Origin: Methanobacterium aggregans
GTDB taxonomy: Archaea; Methanobacteriota; Methanobacteria; Methanobacteriales; Methanobacteriaceae
Reading direction: 5' to 3'
DNA length: 64,000 nt
Assembly (NCBI RefSeq): GCF_017874455.1
Contig: NZ_JAGGLN010000005.1
Span: 155,516 to 219,515 of the forward strand
Shown here: positions 7,540 to 15,875 of the stretch, piece after piece
How positions within the stretch are numbered: the first letter of the stretch is position 1
Layout: each line of letters starts with the position of its first letter
Position numbers and translations under genes: made by a program
The notes under the pieces: model-generated
Seen by the model: only the letters and a program-made list of their open reading frames with translations
Database searches by the model: none
Told to the model about the DNA's origin: nothing

Positions 7540-8526
7540 TTAACCTGCCTGATTTTTTTCATCTTTTTGGAAAATGAATCCAACTGCTTCCAGTTCTTTT
7601 ATCATCTTTTTGAGGCTATCCTCGTTTGGTGCACAGATCTTATGGCTGTGAACATTGTCTGAAAGGTTGTAAAGACCCTCTAAATCCTTTTTTCGTTTTG
7701 GATTTTGTTTCAGGAGGGTAATGAAACGTTTAGCTTCCACGGGATCGTAAACGTTAACCTTTCGAGTTAGGGGTTCTCCAAATCCTGGTAAGAAGTAGGA
7801 TACATCAACTATCCTACCGCCGTATTTTTCCAGTATAATATCAGTTTCCTCTTCAAGCTGGTCAACTGAGTGTTTAAAGAGCATGATCTTACATATCTCC
7901 CTTATCAGGGTCAGCATCCTTTTAAGTGTACTATCAATTTTTTCATTGTTTATAACAGGTATTCCATTATCAAGAGCTCTTTCAACAAGATAATCATTTA
8001 TCACGCGATTTTCTTTGAAGTATTCGAGGTGTTTACCGCCACGCTTTATTTTCATGGCCCTTTTAACGAATCGTTCCTTGTGGATCTCTTCGTTAGCAGT
8101 CAACACAAAAAAATGAATGGATGCATCCTCTTTGAATTTATCAATATCAATGAGGCCTGGAACAAGGTGCACTCCCTCAATAACAATGTCATCATAATCG
8201 TCCACAGCTCTTTTGATGACCTTCTCAATTGCAGGTATAACGAATGAAGCATGTTCTTCAAAACCTGCCCCTATCAAACCATCGGTATTTCCATCGTACC
8301 TTTTCCTATCTTTTAAAGTTACATATGCATCGAAGGAGGATTTATGGAGTGCAGGCGCATATTCAGGGCCGATTACTCCCCTTACTATCTCCCTTATGAA
8401 GTCAGTTTCAATCAGATGTTTTATGCCTAACTCTTTGGCTAATTCTGATGCTATGGTTGATTTTCCAATTCCTGAAGCACTTCCTATAAGAATAACGTAA
8501 GGTTTTCTCAATTTTATCCTCCCCAT
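7540..8526 (-). CDS. 2-phosphoglycerate kinase
   Basis: A 328-residue P-loop kinase of the archaeal 2-phosphoglycerate kinase family, making 2,3-bisphosphoglycerate for cyclic 2,3-diphosphoglycerate, the osmolyte and phosphate store of Methanobacteriales. Walker A is GSASGIGKST (about residues 15-24), followed by ETDFIREIVRG, the DDIVIEGVHLVPG strand and the KRAMKIKRGGKHLEYF lid-like segment. It lacks the ATP-cone extension seen in some family members. The start is unsettled: the ATG at 8526 has no good ribosome site, whereas GGGGAGG inside the first codons is well placed for a TTG at 8511. It follows the roadblock gene by 27 to 42 bases and is probably co-transcribed. The cyclising synthetase gene is not in this window. 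Confidence 0.85.
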   Translation of the reverse strand: MGRIKLRKPYVILIGSASGIGKSTIASELAKELGIKHLIETDFIREIVRGVIGPEYAPALHKSSFDAYVTLKDRKRYDGNTDGLIGAGFEEHASFVIPAIEKVIKRAVDDYDDIVIEGVHLVPGLIDIDKFKEDASIHFFVLTANEEIHKERFVKRAMKIKRGGKHLEYFKENRVINDYLVERALDNGIPVINNEKIDSTLKRMLTLIREICKIMLFKHSVDQLEEETDIILEKYGGRIVDVSYFLPGFGEPLTRKVNVYDPVEAKRFITLLKQNPKRKKDLEGLYNLSDNVHSHKICAPNEDSLKKMIKELEAVGFIFQKDEKNQAG

Positions 8527-8552
8527 TGTTAAAGATGGGAAATGTCCTCAAC

Positions 8553-8900
8553 TTATGTTAAAAATTCAATGACACGTTCAGCACTTCTTCTCATCTCAAT
8601 CCTGATGAGACCTAAATTGATATCTACGTCGGTTATCACAACTAAGATCCCTTCACCTGCGTCGATCATCAAGGTTTTACCCTTTTCACCTTCAATCATA
8701 ACTTGTTGCAGAGGATCATGCTTCATTTCTTCAGCAGACCTTTCAGCTGTACCAAAAACTGCTGAAGCCATTGCTGCTACAAGTTCGGAGTCTATATCTG
8801 ATGCTACTTCGCTTTCTATAATTAATCCATCTTTTCCAACGACTAAAGATCCATTTACCCCGTTTATTCGGCCTAGATCCTTAAGTATTCTCTCTATCAT
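8553..8900 (-). CDS. Roadblock/LC7 domain protein
   Basis: A 115-residue single-domain protein of the roadblock/LC7 (MglB-like) family: ILKDLGRINGVNGSLVVGKDGLIIES, then an alpha helix ending in AAMASAVFGTAERSAEEM, and the beta strands QVMIEGEKGKTLMIDAG and GILVVITD. Such proteins form dimers and act as regulators of small GTPases or as scaffolds. No GTPase is adjacent. GGAGG six bases before the ATG at 8900 fixes the start; an upstream in-frame TTG would put that site inside the gene. It leads an operon with 2PGK. Confidence 0.85.
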   Translation of the reverse strand: MIERILKDLGRINGVNGSLVVGKDGLIIESEVASDIDSELVAAMASAVFGTAERSAEEMKHDPLQQVMIEGEKGKTLMIDAGEGILVVITDVDINLGLIRIEMRRSAERVIEFLT

Positions 8901-9042
8901 ACTATGCCTCCACAATAGAATTTAGTATGCTACCCAAAGTATATATCTTGGTTTAACATTTATTAGATAAATAGGTAATGTTAAAATTTCACCTAATTCA
9001 CCAAAATAAATAGGATATAATGTATAATAAGGAGTGATTTTT

Positions 9043-10110
9043 TTGTATTTTATAACTTCGGTAGAGGAACTACAGGAACTCAACCCATTCATAATAATAG
9101 GCTGTGGGGGTGGAGGAGAAAAATTTTCTAATTTTGAAGGTGTAAAAGCCGTGGGTTTTATTGATGACGACACCAGAAAACAGGGCAAAGAATTCTGCAA
9201 TCTCACTGTATCAGGAAATCTCAGTGAAGTCATCCAGAAAACCGATGCTAAAAGTGTTGCAATAATGCTCCCAATTGGTGCTGAGGGAACAGCACTCAAA
9301 TACGCAGTTGAAGCCATTGACAACGGTAAAAACGTTGTTGCATCCTTCAGATCACTACCGATTTCACAGAACGAGTCCCTCATAAAATTTGCAGAATCAA
9401 AGGGAGTGGCTCTCAAGGAAATAAGTCCTCGTTTGGATGTTATAAAGAAAATATTTGGTGTTGCACCTCCAAAATGTACAGAAACCCTTCCTAAAATAAC
9501 CTACAAACACAAGGCACCTGTTGTTTTTGTTGGTGGAACTTCACAGGAATGTGGTAAAAGAACCACCACACGTATGCTGGGTAAAGCAGCTGAAGAAATG
9601 GGTTTGAATGCTGTGGTAATTTCAACTGATGAAATGGGTCTTGAAAAACCTGCAGATGTGAACTTCCGTGCAGGAAGCCTTTCAGTGATGGACGTTGCAT
9701 CAGCTGTTATGGGAACCATAAAGTACATGGAAGAAAATAAAGATCCAGATATAATATTTGTTGAAGGTCAGTCAAGTTTAACAGAAAGGGGAAACCCTCA
9801 TCCAAAGGGTCTTTCAGCTGCAATACTCTTTGGAGCAATGCCCGATGCAACAATTGTCTGTCACAGGCCAAACCATCCCTACAGGGAACCAACTGGAATA
9901 GAGTATGAAGTAAAGGCAATAGAAGCTGTTGAACCAACAAAGGTTGTTGGAATCTCATTGAACCTGAGAAACGTGGAAGAACCATGTGATCTGTCTGAAT
10001 ATGAGAAGGAATACGGACTGCCTGCTGTTGATATAGCCAATGGACTCAATGGCGGCGCATCAAGATTACTGAAAGTAATTATTGATCATATAGGGGAATT
10101 TAAGAAATGA
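9043..10110 (+). CDS. DUF1611 family P-loop protein
   Basis: A protein of about 355 residues. The N-terminal 120 residues form a Rossmann-like domain (IIIGCGGGGEKF, VGFIDDD) and the remainder has a P-loop-like motif, VFVGGTSQECGKRTTTR, with downstream VISTDEMGLEKPADVNFRAG and IIFVEGQSSLTERG. This is the DUF1611 arrangement; some bacterial members are tied to D-amino-acid or dipeptide chemistry, but the archaeal function is not established. AAGGAG at 9029-9034 is correctly spaced for the TTG at 9043, while the GTG at 9034 overlaps that site. The last codons overlap the sepF start (ATGA), so the two are translationally coupled. Confidence 0.75.
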   Translation: MYFITSVEELQELNPFIIIGCGGGGEKFSNFEGVKAVGFIDDDTRKQGKEFCNLTVSGNLSEVIQKTDAKSVAIMLPIGAEGTALKYAVEAIDNGKNVVASFRSLPISQNESLIKFAESKGVALKEISPRLDVIKKIFGVAPPKCTETLPKITYKHKAPVVFVGGTSQECGKRTTTRMLGKAAEEMGLNAVVISTDEMGLEKPADVNFRAGSLSVMDVASAVMGTIKYMEENKDPDIIFVEGQSSLTERGNPHPKGLSAAILFGAMPDATIVCHRPNHPYREPTGIEYEVKAIEAVEPTKVVGISLNLRNVEEPCDLSEYEKEYGLPAVDIANGLNGGASRLLKVIIDHIGEFKK

Positions 10111-10457
10111 AGGACATGCTGGATATTATAAAGAAAAATATTGGTTTAGAAGAAGACGAAGAAAGGGAAGAACAGGAAACCATAATAGTTCCAGAACATT
10201 CGTTCTATGAAATAATTCTTATGAAGGCCAAAAACCTTGATGAGTTTGACTTCGCCCTCAATCAGATTGTAGAAGAGAAAAATCCAATAATCATGGACAT
10301 GAGTCTCCTTGAAAGGGAAAGTCTTGAAGATTTCAAAATTGCAGGGGAAAAACTAAAGGCATTTCGTATTAACACCGGTGGGGAAGCCATATTACTGAGT
10401 AAAAATGGTAATATAATAATAATCACTCCTCCTGAGATCAAATTAATAAGGAAATGA
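10107..10457 (+). CDS. sepF: SepF-like cell division protein
   Basis: A 116-residue protein matching the archaeal SepF pattern. The N-terminal amphipathic helix MKDMLDIIKKNIGL would bind the membrane, an acidic linker follows, and residues 26-116 form the SepF core (VPEHSFYEIILMKAKNLDEF, NPIIMDMSLLERESLEDFKIAGEKLKAF, GEAILLSKNGNIIIITPPE). SepF anchors the FtsZ ring to the membrane in archaea that lack FtsA. The ATG overlaps the stop of the DUF1611 gene in an ATGA junction. FtsZ is not in this window. The MinD-type operon begins about 300 bases further on in the same direction, which may point to a cell-division neighbourhood. Confidence 0.85.
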   Translation: MKDMLDIIKKNIGLEEDEEREEQETIIVPEHSFYEIILMKAKNLDEFDFALNQIVEEKNPIIMDMSLLERESLEDFKIAGEKLKAFRINTGGEAILLSKNGNIIIITPPEIKLIRK

Positions 10458-10773
10458 TCAGGGTAGGTTAATGGTTCTAGAAAGTCTCATTAACCTAATA
10501 CTGTGACTATGTTAATCACTGTAACCACAAATCAACAGAAACAAGATTAATATGTCATAGATCTTGTCACAACGGAACAGTCAATTAAAAATTTAGGAAC
10601 ATCAAAACCCAGAATTCCTATCAATTTTTTTGTAAATGCCATAACTTTTTATACATGTTTTATAGGATTAATTTAATAGGGTTCAAATATATGCTAAAAG
10701 ATAGAAATTAAATTCAATATTTTTATAATTAACATGTTTTTAAATGGGTTACATTTATATAGAGGGATGAAAA
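10458..10773. other. Intergenic region before the DUF2226-MinD operon
   Basis: No gene seen. TATA-like words occur at about 10645 (CTTTTTATACATG) and 10751 (ATTTATATAG). The first fits a leader of roughly 100 bases; the second is too close to the ATG at 10774 to drive its translation. Confidence 0.5.
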
Positions 10774-11907
10774 ATGGAGCTGCCAATAACTAAACCTTCC
10801 AGGGTCTCTTATGCAGATCAAATTGATTTTAACCAACTCGTTGGAGAATTATCTAAAAACAAGCACAATGGATTTATAAGGGTGACTTCCGGTTCTGAAG
10901 ATGGTTACCTGCTTTTTAAGGAAGGAGAACAAATTGCAGCATCGTATGATACATATTCAAAGTTAGATGCCCTTGAAAGAATAAAAAGTGTAACTGAAAA
11001 TGATAAAACCTTGGTAGAAGTTTTTGATATTAAAAGATCCCAGATAGATTTTCTTCTGGACTTGAACAAACATTATATAATCAATTTAAAATCTGAAACA
11101 GATAATCTTCTCTCTGAACTCAAAAATTCCAGGGCTTATGAAGAACCTGAAGAAGTGAAAGAGGTTCATGAAGTAGAAAGATCTGAATCAAATGAAACCA
11201 AAACAGAACCTGTTAAAATGATTGAAGAACCTGAAATTGAGGTTTCAAATAAAGTTGAATCAAATTTAAAAGAGGAATCTGTGACGAAAACAGAGTTAAA
11301 TGAATTTAATGTTCCAGAGGAGGCTTCAAATCCATCAGTTGCTACTGGAGAACCAGAACCATCAAATCCCGTAAATATTTCGAAGGATGATCTGGTTGAC
11401 ATGAAAACAACAGAAGAGGGAATTGAGGAGTTAGAAACTGCAACTGAGATATCAAAAACTACCCCCCAAACTGAAGAAATGCCTGAACCCGAAGTTCCCC
11501 TTGACAGATCGGATCTTCTTAAGAAGTACGGTATCAGAGACGTCAATGAAGAAGACGTTGAAAATCTTTTAGATACCTATAAGGGAGGTTCTGTGGATGA
11601 GAGGGATGTTGAAAAGATAGAACTGACCCTTATGAATAAGATTAAAAAATCAGTACTGGGATTACCTAAAATAAGAGGTGCAGAGGTAATGGTGTTTTTG
11701 GACAACACCAATGGACTCTCTGGACATGTTAATGTGCTTATTGAATCAGAATCTCAGGGATTTTTCTCAAGGATACGGGGAGAATCTAAAGATGCCGATA
11801 ACTTAAAAAGGCAAATAATCAATATATCCCAAATACAGATAAGAAAAAGCTTTAGAAAATACCCTGAAATTGTAGATGAATTTGATATAAATGTAGAGAT
11901 GAATTAG
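10774..11907 (+). CDS. DUF2226 family protein
   Basis: A 377-residue protein with three parts. Residues 1-110 form an N-terminal DUF2226-type domain (FNQLVGELSKNKHNGFIRVTS, GYLLFKEGEQIAASYDTYSKLDALERI). Residues 110-245 are a long acidic, Ser/Thr/Pro/Glu-rich linker that looks disordered. The C-terminal domain (about 250-377) carries RSDLLKKYGIRDVNEEDVENLLDTY and ends in two beta strands. No membrane segment is present. It is the first gene of an operon with two MinD-type ATPases, ending ten bases before the first, so it is a likely partner or adaptor of those ATPases. The biochemical function is unknown. Confidence 0.7.
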   Translation: MELPITKPSRVSYADQIDFNQLVGELSKNKHNGFIRVTSGSEDGYLLFKEGEQIAASYDTYSKLDALERIKSVTENDKTLVEVFDIKRSQIDFLLDLNKHYIINLKSETDNLLSELKNSRAYEEPEEVKEVHEVERSESNETKTEPVKMIEEPEIEVSNKVESNLKEESVTKTELNEFNVPEEASNPSVATGEPEPSNPVNISKDDLVDMKTTEEGIEELETATEISKTTPQTEEMPEPEVPLDRSDLLKKYGIRDVNEEDVENLLDTYKGGSVDERDVEKIELTLMNKIKKSVLGLPKIRGAEVMVFLDNTNGLSGHVNVLIESESQGFFSRIRGESKDADNLKRQIINISQIQIRKSFRKYPEIVDEFDINVEMN

Positions 11908-11917
11908 GAGGTATCAG

Positions 11918-12697
11918 ATGACACGAGTTATAACGGTTGCTTCTGGAAAGGGTGGTGTTGGAAAAACAACCATAACAGGTAATTTAGGGGTTGCACTGTC
12001 TACCTATGGTGAAGAAACTGTAGTTCTGGATGCGGATGTTGCAATGGCAAACCTTGAACTTATCCTTGGAATGGAGGGTAAATCTGTAACCCTGCATGAT
12101 GTGCTTTCTGGAGATGCAGATATAGAAGATGCTATATATGAGGGTCCTGGAGGAGTGAAAGTTGTTCCTGCAGGAATATCCCTTGAGGGATTACGAAAAA
12201 TTAAATTGGACAGGCTGGAGAATGCTCTGGAGACACTTGTGGAAAGTTCAGACATTCTACTTATAGATGCGCCTGCAGGACTTGAGAAGGATGCCCTTGC
12301 AGCCATAGCAGCTGCCCAGGAAATGATACTTGTCACAACACCAGAGGTTCCATCCATAAGTGATGCATTGAAAACTAAGATAATTGCAAACAAACTTGGC
12401 GTTGAAATTATAGGGGTTGTTATAAACAGGGAACAGCACGATAAAACATTCCTTACAATGGATGAAATTGAAACCATACTGGAAGTACCAGTAATTGCTG
12501 TAATACCCGATGATCCAGAGGTTAGTAGAGCAGCAGCATTTGGTGAACCAATTATTGTGAAAAACCCTAAATCACCTACGAGTAATGCCATCATGCAGCT
12601 GGGTGCAGATCTTATTGGCGAAGATTATCAGCCAATTGAGCCAGATAAAAAAGGTGTTATATCCAAACTTGTTGAAGGCCTTTTAGGCAGAAGATAA
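11918..12697 (+). CDS. minD: MinD/ParA-type ATPase
   Basis: A 259-residue deviant-Walker P-loop ATPase. The Walker A motif is SGKGGVGKTT, with both the signature lysine and the P-loop lysine. Switch and Walker B stretches follow (VVLDADVAMANLELILG and ILLIDAPAGLEKD), then VTTPEVPSISDALKT. The C-terminus GVISKLVEGLLGRR is amphipathic like the membrane-targeting helix of MinD. Such ATPases position complexes on the membrane through ATP-dependent dimerisation; archaeal MinD proteins have been tied to positioning of motility and other structures rather than to MinC. AGGAGGT before the ATG is a full ribosome site. It sits between DUF2226 and a second, degenerate MinD. Confidence 0.88.
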   Translation: MTRVITVASGKGGVGKTTITGNLGVALSTYGEETVVLDADVAMANLELILGMEGKSVTLHDVLSGDADIEDAIYEGPGGVKVVPAGISLEGLRKIKLDRLENALETLVESSDILLIDAPAGLEKDALAAIAAAQEMILVTTPEVPSISDALKTKIIANKLGVEIIGVVINREQHDKTFLTMDEIETILEVPVIAVIPDDPEVSRAAAFGEPIIVKNPKSPTSNAIMQLGADLIGEDYQPIEPDKKGVISKLVEGLLGRR

Positions 12698-12776
12698 TGT
12701 TAAGCAAGGATAGATTTGGTGGATATTCATTAACTGGAAAACTGATTTACAGTATCATTTGGAAAACTGGTAGAAC

Positions 12777-13556
12777 ATGTCAAGATTTATAGCATTTGCT
12801 TCAGGTAAGGGTGGTGTTGGAAGAACCGCCCTAACATTTAATCTGGGCGTTTCAATGTCCCTTTTTGGAGAAGAAGTGGTTATGCTTGACACGGATCTTG
12901 TAATGGCAAACATGGATGTTATAACAGGGCTCTTAAACCCTGAAGTCACATTACATGACGTTTTAATCCGTGAAAAATCCATACAGGACTGTGTTTATGA
13001 GATTAACCAGGGAGTTCGTGTAGTTCCAACAGGAATACATTTTGAAACCCTTAAACATATAAACCCTAATTATATCTCCTGGAACAAAATAATGAATGAG
13101 GTATCGGATTATGGTGACTTTTTCCTGATGGATTTGCCTGCTGGAATCAATTCAAACATTTTTGATGGTCTTCCAGAAGAAACAGAAGTTATACTGGTTA
13201 CAAATTCAACAATGGCCTCTGTTGCAGATGCTCTTAAAATAAGAATTCTCTTCAACGAACTCAACATCGAGATAGTTGGATTCGTACTGAACATGTGGTA
13301 CGATGACAAATTCCTTCTATCACCAACTGAGATAGAATCCATACTGGAGGTTCCAATGATTGGACTTGTACCCTACGACCGGGAAATGGAGAGGGCAATG
13401 GCAATGGGAAGGTCAATTGTGGAATTAAACCCATCATCACCAACAAGCAATGCAGTGATGCAGCTTGCAGCAGATATGCTGGGAAAACCTTACAAGCCCA
13501 TAGAACCTGATAAAGATGGTATTCTAAGAAAGCTGAAGAAGTTCGTTGGAATTTGA
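12777..13556 (+). CDS. MinD-like protein with altered P-loop
   Basis: A 259-residue paralogue of the preceding MinD of identical length. Its Walker A reads SGKGGVGRTA: the signature lysine remains, but the P-loop lysine that contacts the phosphates is Arg and the next Thr is followed by Ala. The switch stretch MLDTDLVMANMDVITG and LMDLPAGI are kept. The C-terminus KDGILRKLKKFVGI is again amphipathic and basic, suited to membrane binding. It may bind nucleotide weakly or act as a regulatory partner forming a heterodimer with MinD; that is inference. A gap of 79 bases separates it from minD and its ribosome site is weak, so its expression may be lower or separately controlled. Confidence 0.8.
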   Translation: MSRFIAFASGKGGVGRTALTFNLGVSMSLFGEEVVMLDTDLVMANMDVITGLLNPEVTLHDVLIREKSIQDCVYEINQGVRVVPTGIHFETLKHINPNYISWNKIMNEVSDYGDFFLMDLPAGINSNIFDGLPEETEVILVTNSTMASVADALKIRILFNELNIEIVGFVLNMWYDDKFLLSPTEIESILEVPMIGLVPYDREMERAMAMGRSIVELNPSSPTSNAVMQLAADMLGKPYKPIEPDKDGILRKLKKFVGI

Positions 13557-13880
13557 ACTTTTTACAACTACATCCCTATTTTTTTATTCCAATTTAAGGA
13601 TCCATCCTTTAACAATATTCATCTTAATGTTAGTTTTAACAGATCTCAGTTTTGCACTGTTTTATTAACTAAGAAATCTAAGCCTTCTATTTTACCCAAA
13701 CATAATAAACCCATTACCCTAAGATTTGCTTGTTGTTTTTTTAGATTTAACTCATTTAAAGTAGGTTTTTTTTAATTGTTTTAAGGTTTTTAAGCTTTTC
13801 AATGTTTTTTTAAAAAAAATTTTACTTTAGAAGGTTCATATAAAATATATAATGATAAAAGGAGTTGGGAGTGGAAGTTC
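13557..13880. other. Intergenic region with T-run terminator and sugar-kinase promoter
   Basis: A run of seven T at 13579-13585 just after the MinD-like gene is a plausible terminator. The region is strongly AT-rich. The sugar-kinase promoter at its right end has its own entry. No gene seen. Confidence 0.5.
13838..13852 (+). promoter_or_regulatory. TATA box for the PfkB-family kinase gene
   Basis: ATATAAAATATATAA matches the archaeal TATA consensus. A start of transcription near 13866 would give a very short leader holding just the GGGAG ribosome site before the TTG at 13881. Confidence 0.55.
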
Positions 13881-14732
13881 TTGAATGATTTTAAAAGGGA
13901 CGTTGCTGCACTTGGAACATGCAACATGGATTTCATAATGAAGGTTTCACGGTTCATTGGGGCTGAGGATGAAGCAGATATTCAATTACTCTTACAGTTG
14001 CCTGGAGGTTCAGCAGCCAACTTCGCACTTGGAACGTCTAGAATGGGCTTAAAAACAGGGATCATGGCCAGGGTTGGTAACGACCACTTTGGCAGTTTAA
14101 TAACGGATAATTTCCAGAAAGAAGGCGTGGATATAGATAGGCTCTTATCACTGGATGAAAAGACAGGAATGGGATTTATAGCAGTTGATCCGAATGGGGA
14201 AAGATCAATCTACACATTTATGGGTGCAAATGCACAGTTCACCCTACTTCAAGATGATGTAGATTACATAAGATCCTCAAGAATCCTTCATATTACAGGA
14301 ATCTACCTTGAAGTGTTAGATGAAGCATCCAAACATGCAAATACTCTTTCATTAAACCCTGGAACATTACTTTCCCACTATGGTTGGAATGCCCTGAAAA
14401 AAGTTATAAAAAAATCAGATGTACTTTTTTTAAATAAGAAAGAGGTTGAACTGTTAACTGGAATGCATGAATCTGAAGGTGCACAATTTTTAATTGATGA
14501 AGGAGTGCCCCTGGTTGTTTTAACACGTGGAAAGGATGGTGCAGTTGCTTACACAGATGAAGGTTCCATAAAAGTTTCTACCAATGAAGTTGAATCTATT
14601 GATACAACCGGGGCTGGAGATGCCTTTGCTGCAGGTTTCATCTCTTCTTTGATTAAAAAACAGGACATTGAAGAATGCCTGAAAAAGGGTAACAACGTGG
14701 CATCACAGTGTATCCAAAGACTTGGGGGTTGA
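13881..14732 (+). CDS. PfkB-family sugar or nucleoside kinase
   Basis: A 283-residue kinase of the ribokinase/PfkB family. The N-terminal part has LGTCNMDFIMKV and the substrate-binding glycine segment LPGGSAANFALGTSRMG; the C-terminal signature is DTTGAGDAFAAGF, with the catalytic aspartate and anion hole. The acceptor (ribose, fructose phosphate, nucleoside or other) cannot be told from the sequence; archaeal relatives include nucleoside kinases. The start is a TTG preceded by GGGAG. It is slightly short of the usual 300 residues, and the lid region is small. It converges with the TatD-like gene, 29 bases away. Confidence 0.85.
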   Translation: MNDFKRDVAALGTCNMDFIMKVSRFIGAEDEADIQLLLQLPGGSAANFALGTSRMGLKTGIMARVGNDHFGSLITDNFQKEGVDIDRLLSLDEKTGMGFIAVDPNGERSIYTFMGANAQFTLLQDDVDYIRSSRILHITGIYLEVLDEASKHANTLSLNPGTLLSHYGWNALKKVIKKSDVLFLNKKEVELLTGMHESEGAQFLIDEGVPLVVLTRGKDGAVAYTDEGSIKVSTNEVESIDTTGAGDAFAAGFISSLIKKQDIEECLKKGNNVASQCIQRLGG

Positions 14733-14761
14733 TTCCATTGTTCAATTCATCAAATCTTTTT

Positions 14762-15517
14762 TTAGATTCCATAGAACTCTGCTGCATTTGAATGGGAAAC
14801 CTTTTTAATTTCTGAATCCTCAAAACCTGCAAGTTTCATTTTGTGAACAGTTTTGGGAACGGATAGAGGATCAGATGGGGATGAGCTCATGTCGCTGTCG
14901 AGTACAAACCTGTCAACTCCGTACTCCTTGAGCATGGAAACAGCTTCATCAGGAGTGACCTTCAAAGGTTGAACAGTGAGTCCAAGGTTCCAATCATGTT
15001 CCACAGCCATATCCACTATGGAATTGTCTACATGGTCCAGCTGTACAAGGGAGGGGTTTATCATCTCTTCCAGTATTGATGATGTAACCCTTGCAACTTC
15101 GTACTTGTTTTGTCGGGGTGTGTGGACAACGACCTTCATGTTCATGTTATCAGCAAGTTGTAACTGTTTTTTAAAAACTTCTTTTTCAATATTTGATGTG
15201 GTTTCAAGGCCTATCTCTCCAACTGCCACAACATTTTCTTTTTCAAGAAAATAGGGGAGTTCATTGAGTACTGTTTCCCAATCCTTTGAAATGCTTCTTG
15301 GATGTATTCCAACTGCAGCGTACAGTTTCAAACCATTTTCAGCGGCTCTTTTAGTATCATTTTTGAGTATGCGGTTTATATGGTCCAGCACAACGTCTGA
15401 AGTGCTCATTCTGAGGGGGTCATGGGCGCAGCTCACTGCTTTTTCAACGCCTGCCACTGCCATTTTTTCAAAATCTTCGTAGGGCCTTGTATCGGCATGT
15501 ACATGTGCATCTATCAT
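14762..15517 (-). CDS. TatD-like metal-dependent hydrolase
   Basis: A 251-residue TIM-barrel hydrolase of the TatD/amidohydrolase type. Metal-binding motifs are visible in order: IDAHVHAD at the N-terminus, AVGIHPRS, VGEIGLE, VVVHTPR, and LDSDMSS near the C-terminus as the barrel-closing aspartate. Family members are nucleases or other hydrolases; the substrate here is unknown. A GGTGATC site precedes the ATG. It stands alone and converges with the sugar kinase. Confidence 0.8.
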   Translation of the reverse strand: MIDAHVHADTRPYEDFEKMAVAGVEKAVSCAHDPLRMSTSDVVLDHINRILKNDTKRAAENGLKLYAAVGIHPRSISKDWETVLNELPYFLEKENVVAVGEIGLETTSNIEKEVFKKQLQLADNMNMKVVVHTPRQNKYEVARVTSSILEEMINPSLVQLDHVDNSIVDMAVEHDWNLGLTVQPLKVTPDEAVSMLKEYGVDRFVLDSDMSSSPSDPLSVPKTVHKMKLAGFEDSEIKKVSHSNAAEFYGI

Positions 15518-15875
15518 AAGATCACCCTTAAAAATGAAATTAGATGTTTAATTTTTGGATATACCTCTTCTGTATCTGAACCTAAGTTTGGCCTTGAATA
15601 TAAATCATGGGGTTCAAACATCCAAACCTGCGGTCATCATGGATATGTGCATTGATGTTTTTAAATCAAGACATAGATTCAGTTAAAACTTGCACATGTG
15701 CATTACACAAAAGTTTTTTTATAAAGACCTCAAAATATCTATATAAAATAGATCATGTGAAGGTATTAATTTCAATGATTTAGGATGAAATTGAAAATTA
15801 TGATTTTATAACAGTGATCATATTAAATAGTTTTCACAGTATTTTATGAATCAATAGAATAAAGAAGGTTTAATT
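15518..15875. other. Divergent intergenic region between TatD-like gene and FilR1 regulator
   Basis: No gene seen. It contains the palindromic TATA region of the regulator gene (separate entry). The short words GCACATGTGCA and GTGCATT around 15645-15705 repeat, including a CACATGTG palindrome at about 15692, of unknown meaning. Confidence 0.5.
15737..15753 (+). promoter_or_regulatory. TATA box inside a small palindrome, FilR1 gene
   Basis: ATCTAT-ATAAA-ATAGAT is a perfect inverted repeat with six-base arms, and the TATA box TATATAAA lies within it. A transcript starting about 25 bases on would have a leader of about 105 bases. The overlap suggests that a dimeric regulator, perhaps the FilR1 protein itself, could block TBP binding; this is inference. 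Confidence 0.4.

Noticed and set aside
8922..9416. 164-codon open frame on the minus strand opposite the DUF1611 gene
   Set aside because: It is antisense to a convincing gene with a good ribosome site, has no ribosome site of its own and shows no family pattern.
12004..12594. 196-codon open frame antisense to minD
   Set aside because: Ser/Thr-rich composition typical of a reverse-strand reading of a codon-biased gene.
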